Shown here in pieces: positions 58,325 through 64,000 of a stretch of DNA of 64,000 nucleotides (positions are counted from its first letter, which is position 1; the number at the start of each line of letters is the position of its first letter). The translations under genes and the position numbers were made by a program. This stretch comes from Vicinamibacterales bacterium. GTDB lineage: Bacteria; Acidobacteriota; Vicinamibacteria; Vicinamibacterales; 2-12-FULL-66-21. The stretch lies in contig DASSPH010000107.1 of the NCBI GenBank assembly GCA_035699745.1, forward strand, positions 1-64,000. The letters run 5' to 3'. The notes under the pieces were generated by a model that saw only the letters and a program-made list of their open reading frames with translations, ran no database searches and was not told where the DNA came from.

Positions 58325-60598
58325 ATGCGCAAACCAATCGCAGCCTCGGCGGCCGGGCTCCTGGCCGCGTCCGTACTCCTGTCCGCTTCCGCGCCGACGT
58401 TCTGGACCGTCTCAACGCAGGGCGACTTCCTCAAAGGGGACGTCGAGAACCTCTCCATCGACAGCGAAGGGCGCGTCTTTCTCGGTCCCGCCACCACGCA
58501 GGTGGCGGAGACGTCCGCGCCGTTCCTCTGGACCCTGCTCACGGCGGCCGACGGCACCCTGTGGGCCGGCAGCGGCAACGAAGGCCAGGTGCTGCGCATC
58601 GGCCGCGACGGCCGCACGACGACCTTCTTCGACGCGCAGGAGATGGAAGTGCACGCGCTGGCGCCGGCGCCGAACGGCGGCCTCTACGTCGGAACGTCCC
58701 CCGACGGGAAGATCTATCAGGTCGCCGCCGACGGCACGTCCAAGACGTTCTTCGATCCCGACGACAAGTACATCTGGGCGCTCGCCGCGGCCGCGGACGG
58801 CTCGCTGTATGCGGCGACGGGTGAGAAGGGGAACATCTATCGCATCGGTCCGGATGGCAAGGGCACGCTGTTCTACAAGACGAATACGACCAACGTGGTC
58901 ACGCTCGCGATCGACAAGGCGGGCAACCTCCTCGCCGGCACCGAATCCCCGGGCCGGATCTTCCGCATCGATCGCGACGCCAGGGCGTTCGTGCTCGTCG
59001 ACTCCCCCTTCAAGGAGATCCACGCGGTTCGCGTCGCGGCCGACGGGACGATCTACGCCGCCGCCTTCAGCGGATCGCCGGGCGGCGAAGACCGCGCCGC
59101 GCCGTCCGTGACGACGACGCCGGAGCCGCCGCGCGCGCCGGTGCCGACGGTGTCGGCCGAGATCACCGCCATCAGCGTCGTCGACGCGGGGGCCAGCCTC
59201 TCGTCCGGCCCGGCGACCGCTTCCTCGCGCTCGCGGAGCGCCAAGGGGGCGATCTATCGCATCAGGACGGACGGATTGTGGGACACGGTGTGGGAGGCCA
59301 CCGACGACTGGCCGTTCGATCTGCTGGTCGAGACCGACGGTTCGATCCTCGTCGGCACCGGCAAGGAGGGAAAGATCTTCCGCCTCTCTGGCGATCCCGC
59401 CCGCGCCACGCTGCTCGCCCGCGCATCGGCGCGCCAGGTCACCGCGCTGGTGCGCGATCAGGGCGGCCGCGTGATCGCGGCGACGAGCAACCCCGGCAAA
59501 GTGTTCGCCCTGGCTTCGACCCGCGCCGCGAGCGGCACCTACGAGTCCGACGTCCGGGACGCCGGCACGGTGGCGACCTGGGGCGCGATCCGCTGGCGCG
59601 CGACGTCGCGGCCCGGCGAGGTGGAGATCTTCACGCGGTCGGGAAACACCGCTACGCCCGACGAGACCTGGAGTCCGTGGTCGAAGGCCTACACCGTGGC
59701 GAACGGAGAGAAGATCACCAGCCCGAACGCGCGGTATCTGCAGTGGAAGGCCACCCTGAAGAGCGGACTCGCCGCGGCCAAGCCGTCTGCCGACGGTGCA
59801 CGGGCGGAGACCGGCCCTGTGCTCACGTCCGTGACCACCGCTTACCTGCCGAGAAATCTCCGGCCGGCGGTGACGAGCATCACGGTGCATCCCCCCGGCA
59901 CGGTGTTCCAGCGGCCGTTCTCGACCGGCGAGCTGGAGATCGCCGGGTTCGAAGACAACACGTCGGACGGCCGGAATCCGTCCCAGCCGAACCAGTCCTC
60001 GAGCTCGCCCGGCACGACTCCGATGACGCCGGCCCTCGGCCGCCGCGTGTATCAGAAGGGGCTGCAGACCTTCGTGTGGAAGGCGGAAGACGACAACGAC
60101 GATCGGTTGCAGTACGACGTCTTCTACCGCCGCGAGGGGGATACCACGTGGAAGCCGTTGAAGCGCGGACTGTGGGATCCGCTCACGGTGTGGGATACGA
60201 CGTCGGTGCCCGACGGCACGTATTACGTGAAGGTCGCCGCCACCGATTCGCCGTCGAACTCGCCCGCCACGGCGCTGGTCGGCGAGTTCGAGAGCGTCAG
60301 CTTCGACATCGACAACACGCCGCCGGTGATCGAGATTCAGTCGGCGACGCGCACCAGCGCGGCCCGGGCGACGGTTCGCTTCCTGGTGCGCGACGATCAG
60401 TCCGCGGTTCAGCGGGTCGAGTACTCACTCGACGCCAGCCGGTGGCGCGTGGCGTATCCGGTCGACGGGATTCCCGACTCGCGGCGCGAGGAGTTCGAGG
60501 TGGGCGTGGACGACGCGGACACGGCGCGCAACATCATCATCCGGGTGACCGACGGGATGAACAACGTGGCTACCGCTGTGGCTGAGATCCGTCGGTAG
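58325..60598 (+). CDS. Secreted beta-propeller protein with C-terminal Ig-like region
   Basis: A 757-residue protein with a signal peptide (AASAAGLLAASVLLSASA). Residues about 35-420 contain NHL/PQQ-like propeller repeats: DGTLWAGSGNEGQVLRIGRDG, NGGLYVGTSPDGKIYQVAADG, DGSLYAATGEKGNIYRIGPDG and DGSILVGTGKEGKIFRLSGD. The C-terminal part (FVWKAEDDNDDRLQYDVFYRREGDTTWKPL, TYYVKVAATDSPSN) resembles fibronectin/Ig-like modules. It is co-transcribed with the S55 protein and is its probable partner (inference). Confidence 0.75.
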   Translation: MRKPIAASAAGLLAASVLLSASAPTFWTVSTQGDFLKGDVENLSIDSEGRVFLGPATTQVAETSAPFLWTLLTAADGTLWAGSGNEGQVLRIGRDGRTTTFFDAQEMEVHALAPAPNGGLYVGTSPDGKIYQVAADGTSKTFFDPDDKYIWALAAAADGSLYAATGEKGNIYRIGPDGKGTLFYKTNTTNVVTLAIDKAGNLLAGTESPGRIFRIDRDARAFVLVDSPFKEIHAVRVAADGTIYAAAFSGSPGGEDRAAPSVTTTPEPPRAPVPTVSAEITAISVVDAGASLSSGPATASSRSRSAKGAIYRIRTDGLWDTVWEATDDWPFDLLVETDGSILVGTGKEGKIFRLSGDPARATLLARASARQVTALVRDQGGRVIAATSNPGKVFALASTRAASGTYESDVRDAGTVATWGAIRWRATSRPGEVEIFTRSGNTATPDETWSPWSKAYTVANGEKITSPNARYLQWKATLKSGLAAAKPSADGARAETGPVLTSVTTAYLPRNLRPAVTSITVHPPGTVFQRPFSTGELEIAGFEDNTSDGRNPSQPNQSSSSPGTTPMTPALGRRVYQKGLQTFVWKAEDDNDDRLQYDVFYRREGDTTWKPLKRGLWDPLTVWDTTSVPDGTYYVKVAATDSPSNSPATALVGEFESVSFDIDNTPPVIEIQSATRTSAARATVRFLVRDDQSAVQRVEYSLDASRWRVAYPVDGIPDSRREEFEVGVDDADTARNIIIRVTDGMNNVATAVAEIRR

Positions 60599-60600
60599 TC

Positions 60601-60629
60601 CGCGGAGCCTCGCCGGTCAAGGCTCCGCG
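60601..60629. terminator. Hairpin between convergent genes
   Basis: CGCGGAGCC/GGCTCCGCG, a 9-bp perfect stem with an 11-nt loop, in the 37-bp gap between convergent genes. It lacks a U tract but could end transcription from both sides. Confidence 0.5.
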
Positions 60630-60635
60630 CCGCCG

Positions 60636-61403
60636 CTAGCTGCCGAGGCTGCGCGAACCGGCCGGCGGCTTGACGGTCATGTGTTCGACCAGCCAGACCA
60701 GGTTCACGGCGATCGGATCGGTGCCGTAGCGCGCCGGCTCGAGGCGCCCCTGCGAGATGTCGGCGATCAGCTTCTTCACCTGCCGGCGGCCGCGATCGGC
60801 GCCGAGCGCTTCCATCCCCGAGATCTTTCCTTCGCGGGTGATCACCGCGGCGAAGGCCAGCATCAGCTCCCCTTCCGTCCCCGACCGCTCGAGCGAGGCC
60901 TTGACGATCCCGTCTTCCAGCGGCACGGAGGGAGCCTGGATCATCAGGCCGTCCATGCTGGCCGGGTTCAGGTTCGATCCGGGGATCGCCGAGATCGCCA
61001 CGATCATCGACCGCAGCGAGTCTTCGCGTTCGGGCGAGGCGAAGTGCAGGAGGCTGAGCACGACGGCGCCGCACAGGATGGTCGCCGCGGTCGACGCCAG
61101 CCCGATCCACACCAGGTGCATGTCGTCGAACAATCGGCCGACGCGCGCCGGCCACGCCTCGTTCGCCTCGGCGCGCATCCGGCTGATCACGCCGGGCTGC
61201 AGCCCGGTCCAGTCGTCGGCCGGCGCGGGAGCCGCCGCGAGCCGCAGCGCGGACGACACGCTGAAGTAGCCGCGCAGCTCCTCCACGCAGGGGTCGCACG
61301 CGTTCAGATGCGCCTGCACCGCAATCCGCGTCTGGATCGGCAGCTCGTCGTCGTGAAACTCGGCGAGGCGTTGCCGCACCGCCGGACAGGTCAGTGTGGT
61401 CAT
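60636..61403 (-). CDS. Zinc-finger anti-sigma factor
   Basis: A 255-residue protein with a ZAS-type motif in VQAHLNACDPCVEELRGYF (H-x3-C-x2-C), a membrane helix (LVWIGLASTAATILCGAVVLSLLHF, residues about 95-118) and a periplasmic domain. It overlaps the sigma gene by 4 bp (ATGA). It would release the sigma factor upon an envelope signal. Confidence 0.85.
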   Translation of the reverse strand: MTTLTCPAVRQRLAEFHDDELPIQTRIAVQAHLNACDPCVEELRGYFSVSSALRLAAAPAPADDWTGLQPGVISRMRAEANEAWPARVGRLFDDMHLVWIGLASTAATILCGAVVLSLLHFASPEREDSLRSMIVAISAIPGSNLNPASMDGLMIQAPSVPLEDGIVKASLERSGTEGELMLAFAAVITREGKISGMEALGADRGRRQVKKLIADISQGRLEPARYGTDPIAVNLVWLVEHMTVKPPAGSRSLGS

Positions 61404-62014
61404 ACGTCCCTCAATTGGGCGCGCAGCCCCTCGCGGGCGCGCGCGAGCCGCGACTTCACCGTGCCGACGGCAATGCCGAGCGAAAACCCGATCTCTTCGT
61501 AGCTCAACCCGTCGATTTCGCGGAGCACGATCGCGGTCTTCTGATCGAACGGCAGCTGGTCGAGCGCGACGCGGATCCGGTCCGCGAGCTGCTTCTGGCC
61601 GACCAGGCGATCGGGGCCGTGGTCGGTCGTTTCCGGCAGGTCGCCGTGATCCTGAATGTGCTGGTCGAGCGACACCTGCTGGGCGCGGTGCCGGCGGCGC
61701 CACCACCGCTGCCGGTTGCGCGCCTGATTGACGACGATGCGGTACATCCACGTCCGCAGGCTGGAATGGCCGCGGAACGTATGGATGGTGCGGAAGACGC
61801 GGAGGAAGACTTCCTGTGAGAGGTCGAGCGCCTCGTTGTGGTCGTTCAGGAGGTTCAGCGAGAGCTGGTAGACCATGCGCTGGTGCTCGCTGACGAGCTC
61901 GGCGCAGGCGTCCTCGTCGCGCGCGGCGCACCGCTGAATCAGGGAGGCTTCCCTGCCGCCGACGTCGGTCCAGGTTATTGCCCGAACGGGTTTCACGGAC
62001 AGCTCTCCGCCCAT
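61400..62014 (-). CDS. ECF RNA polymerase sigma factor (RpoE-like)
   Basis: A 204-residue ECF factor. Region 2 reads LVSEHQRMVYQLSLNLLNDHNEALDLSQEVFLRVFRTIHTFRGHSSLRTWMYRIVVNQARN, and region 4 reads ALDQLPFDQKTAIVLREIDGLSYEEIGFSLGIAVGTVKSRLARAREGLRAQL. The start follows AGGGGG. A sigma-E type promoter upstream suggests autoregulation. It is paired with the zinc-finger anti-sigma gene. Confidence 0.92.
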   Translation of the reverse strand: MGGELSVKPVRAITWTDVGGREASLIQRCAARDEDACAELVSEHQRMVYQLSLNLLNDHNEALDLSQEVFLRVFRTIHTFRGHSSLRTWMYRIVVNQARNRQRWWRRRHRAQQVSLDQHIQDHGDLPETTDHGPDRLVGQKQLADRIRVALDQLPFDQKTAIVLREIDGLSYEEIGFSLGIAVGTVKSRLARAREGLRAQLRDV

Positions 62015-62036
62015 AGTAGCACTGCCCCCTGCTCCC

Positions 62037-62064
62037 TTAGATACCGCTGCCGGGGGAATGTTCC
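62037..62064 (-). promoter_or_regulatory. sigma-E type (ECF) promoter, probable autoregulation
   Basis: Reverse strand: GGAACAT (62064-62058), 15-bp spacer, ATCTAA (62042-62037). The E. coli sigma-E consensus is GGAACTT-N15/16-GTCTAA; 11 of 13 positions agree with correct spacing. It lies 22 nt before the sigma factor ATG, with AGGGGG between. An overlapping TACTAT at 62018-62013 covers the start codon and is less likely to be used. Confidence 0.65.
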
Positions 62065-62079
62065 ATCCCGGGCCACCCT

Positions 62080-62088
62080 TGCTAACAT
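62080..62088 (+). promoter_or_regulatory. Leaderless-type extended -10 promoter of the TPR gene
   Basis: TG-C-TAACAT, then a 6-nt gap to the GTG at 62095. GGAGG at 62089-62093 is only 1 nt from the GTG, too close to work as its Shine-Dalgarno. Confidence 0.45.
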
Positions 62089-62094
62089 GGAGGC

Positions 62095-63528
62095 GTGAAA
62101 CGGGTTCTGGCCGGCCTGGTCCTGCTCGGACTGAGCGCCGCCGGGGGGTATGGCTACACCCTCAGCGAGCGCGAACGGAACTTCCGCCAGAAGATTACGG
62201 ACGGCGATTCGGCCGTGGCCCGCGACAACAGCGTCGCCGCCATCGAAGCGTACAGCGGCGCCATCGCGCTCAGGGAAGACGCGATGCTGGGGTATCTGAA
62301 GCGCGGGCAGACCTACCGGCGCCGCGGCGAGTTCGACGCCGCCATCCGCGACCTGCGCAAGGCGTCGGAGCTGGATCCGACGGCGACCCTGCCGCTCGAG
62401 GAACTCGGGGACGCCTACCTGGGCGACACCCCGCATCGCTACCGCTCGGCCGCGGAGCGGTTCGAGGCCTTCGTCCGCCTGGACAGCCGCGCGCCGCGCG
62501 TGCTCTACAAGCTGGCGTTCGCGCGGTACCACGAGCGTCATTTCACCGCCGCCATCGAGGCGCTCCAGCGCGCGCTGGCGATCGACGATCGCCTTCCCGA
62601 GGCGCACTACCTGCTGGGATTGTGCTACCGCGACGCGCAGCAGCCGGATGCGGCCCGCAAGGCGCTCGAGAAGGCGATCCAGCTGCAGCCGGCGCTGCTG
62701 CACGCCCGCGAGGAGCTTGCGGATCTGTATCGAACGCTTGGCCGCACCAACGATCACCTGACGCAGCTCGAGAGCCTCGCGGCGCTGGATCCGAACCCTT
62801 CGCGCGCCGTGGCGCTCGGACTCGCCTACGCGCGCGCCGGCCAGACGGAACGCGCGATCACGACGCTGGGCCAGACGGCGGAACGGCACCCTGAGGATCC
62901 CTACGCTTACGTGGCGCTGGGACGGGTCTGGCTCGAGGTGGCGCAGGGGCGCAACGACCGTGTCGCGCTCAGGAAGGCGTTCGGCGCGCTCGAGGGAGCG
63001 GTTGGAAACGACGACAGCAGCGAGGCGCTGACGTTGTTCGGCCGCGTGCTGCTCCTGACCGCGGACGAGGAGAAGGAAACGGCGGAGCGCGTGCTCCTCG
63101 CCGCGACGCAGCGGGCGCCGGTGGATCCGCTGGCCTTCTACTATCTCGCGGAAGCGGGCGAGCGTCTCGGTCACTTCACGCTGGCGCGGCAGGCCCTGCT
63201 CGACTACGAGACGCTGCGAGGGGACACGGATCCGCGGCGGCGCAGCATCCTTGCGGCGCGCCTCGGCGATCTCTCACTGAAAGTGAACGACCCGGCGGCC
63301 GCAGCGGTCTACTTCTTCCGCGCCGCCGAGAACGAGGATGCGGCGCTGCTCGCACGCGCCGCGGACGCGCAACTGCGCGCCGGCGACAGGGACGCCGCGC
63401 TGGCGACGGCAGCGAAAGTGCTGGAGAAGGATCCGGCCAACGCGCTGGCCCAGTCGATCCTGCGAAGACACCTCCCGGCGAAAGCCGGAAGCCGCCCGCA
63501 GTCGAAAACAGACACGGACAGCAGGTAG
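62095..63528 (+). CDS. TPR-repeat protein with N-terminal membrane/signal segment
   Basis: A 477-residue protein. The N-terminus (KRVLAGLVLLGLSAAGGYGYTL) is a signal anchor, followed by about ten TPR units, e.g. EAYSGAIALREDAMLGYLKRGQTYRRRGEFDAAIRDLRKASELDP, HFTAAIEALQRALAIDDRLPEAHYLLGLCYRDAQQPDAARKALEKAI and DDSSEALTLFGRVLLLT. It likely scaffolds a periplasmic or membrane complex. It is divergent from the ECF sigma gene, which may place it in the same stress response. Confidence 0.8.
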   Translation: MKRVLAGLVLLGLSAAGGYGYTLSERERNFRQKITDGDSAVARDNSVAAIEAYSGAIALREDAMLGYLKRGQTYRRRGEFDAAIRDLRKASELDPTATLPLEELGDAYLGDTPHRYRSAAERFEAFVRLDSRAPRVLYKLAFARYHERHFTAAIEALQRALAIDDRLPEAHYLLGLCYRDAQQPDAARKALEKAIQLQPALLHAREELADLYRTLGRTNDHLTQLESLAALDPNPSRAVALGLAYARAGQTERAITTLGQTAERHPEDPYAYVALGRVWLEVAQGRNDRVALRKAFGALEGAVGNDDSSEALTLFGRVLLLTADEEKETAERVLLAATQRAPVDPLAFYYLAEAGERLGHFTLARQALLDYETLRGDTDPRRRSILAARLGDLSLKVNDPAAAAVYFFRAAENEDAALLARAADAQLRAGDRDAALATAAKVLEKDPANALAQSILRRHLPAKAGSRPQSKTDTDSR

Positions 63529-63530
63529 CT

Positions 63531-63546
63531 TCCGCCGTCAGGCGGA
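63531..63546. terminator. Small hairpin between convergent genes
   Basis: TCCGCC-GTCA-GGCGGA, a 6-bp stem in the 35-bp gap between the TPR and permease genes. There is no U tract. Confidence 0.35.
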
Positions 63547-63563
63547 GGCGTCAGGAGGCGGAC

Positions 63564-64000
63564 TCACAGCCGGCTCTTCGGATCGATCCGATCGCGCAAG
63601 CCATCTCCCAGGAAATTGAAGCCCAGCACGAGCGTGGCGATCGCGACGCCGGGAAAGATCGTCAAGTGCGGCGCATCGAACAGATGCGACCGCCCCGCAT
63701 CCAGCATCGTCCCCCAGCTCGGCGTCGGCGGCTGCACCCCCAGGCCGAGAAAGCTGAGAGACGCCTCGGCGATGATCGCGCCGGCCATCCCGAGGGTCGC
63801 CTGCACGATGACGGATGGAAACGCGGTCGGCAGCACGTGGCGCACGACCACCCGCGCCGGGCTCGCGCCGAGGGCGCGCGCCGCCTGCACGTATTCCAGC
63901 TCGCGGGCGCGCAGCGCCTGGCCGCGCACCAGACGCGCGTAGCCCACCCACCCGATCACGCACAGCGCGAGGATCACGTTCGTGAGACTTGGTCCGAGCA
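63564..64000 (-). CDS. OppC/DppC-type ABC transporter permease (C-terminal part, cut by window edge)
   Basis: The last about 145 residues of a peptide/nickel-type ABC permease. The BPD-type EAA loop is EYVQAARALGASPARVVVRHVLPTAFPSVIVQATLGMAGAIIAEASLSFLGLGVQPPTPSWGTML, and the C-terminus FPGVAIATLVLGFNFLGDGLRDRIDP is diagnostic of DppC/OppC. The reading frame continues upstream of the last base (LGPSLTNVILALCV), so the GTG at 63977 is not the real start. Confidence 0.9.
   Translation of the reverse strand, partial: LGPSLTNVILALCVIGWVGYARLVRGQALRARELEYVQAARALGASPARVVVRHVLPTAFPSVIVQATLGMAGAIIAEASLSFLGLGVQPPTPSWGTMLDAGRSHLFDAPHLTIFPGVAIATLVLGFNFLGDGLRDRIDPKSRL

Noticed and set aside
56507-60598. 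A 1363-codon open frame spanning both the S55 gene and the propeller gene
   Set aside because: Its first part is an Arg/Ala-rich out-of-frame shadow of the S55 gene; only the part from 58325 is a real protein. It is not a fusion.
1-64000. Prophage, integron, IS element or genomic island
   Set aside because: No integrase, transposase, phage structural gene or tRNA-flanking repeat was seen; composition looks uniform.

Overview
The window is high-GC, gene-dense chromosomal DNA from a Gram-negative bacterium, most likely an acidobacterium of the Vicinamibacteria type. This is inferred from two intact duplicated MacB/FtsX-type permeases without an ATPase gene (the 'acidobacterial duplicated orphan permease', ADOP, architecture), a decayed third one, carboxypeptidase-regulatory-like repeat proteins, Omp85 and AMIN-amidase envelope genes, and three ECF sigma/anti-sigma pairs. 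No phage, integrase, IS transposase, CRISPR, rRNA or tRNA was seen. The interest lies mostly in regulatory DNA and small repeats.

Layout. 1-4.2 kb: a decayed ADOP remnant, a TPR/gluzincin protein and two secreted proteins. 4.2-8.5 kb: rho (its 3' end altered by a 154-bp insertion/duplication), a radical-SAM AmrS-type enzyme, an MBL-fold hydrolase and a CoA-binding protein. 8.5-16.2 kb: a reverse-strand cluster S9 peptidase - ADOP - lipoprotein - ADOP. 16.3-22.7 kb: housekeeping genes glcD-like, aminotransferase, coaD, rsmD, recG. 22.7-28.2 kb: an ECF sigma/anti-sigma/Spy-like stress module, lexA, a DUF3467 gene, a Y-family polymerase, and a second ECF module. 28.2-36.3 kb: nth, metallopeptidase, rsmA, then rnj, ftsK and an AMIN amidase. 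36.3-45.7 kb: pepA, envelope genes and a coupled acetoacetyl-CoA synthetase/thiolase/JAB/Omp85 operon.

45.9-56.4 kb holds an aromatic amino acid supraoperon on the reverse strand: leader peptide - attenuator - aroDE - trpE-G-D-C-F-B-A - chorismate mutase - DAHP synthase - prephenate dehydrogenase. Upstream of aroDE is a 30-codon leader ORF containing FTSYWWWY (one Phe, two Tyr and three tandem Trp codons). A G-rich segment inside it can pair with the 5' arm of an intrinsic terminator. This is a complete ribosome-mediated attenuator that could in principle sense all three aromatic amino acids made by the operon, and it is the main finding.

56.4-64 kb: an S55 (SpoIVB-like) secreted peptidase with a beta-propeller partner, an ECF sigma/anti-sigma pair preceded by a near-consensus sigma-E type promoter, a TPR protein, and the edge of an OppC/DppC permease gene.

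A second theme is leaderless transcription. At least seven genes have a -10 hexamer ending exactly 6 nt before the start codon and no usable Shine-Dalgarno sequence. Several small repeat families (REP-like GGGGACnGTCCCC palindromes, GCGCAGTGCGC arrays, ACACGG and TACCGGC microrepeats) decorate gene borders and in places extend coding regions. All intervals without a gene are under about 300 bp and are described in the entries.
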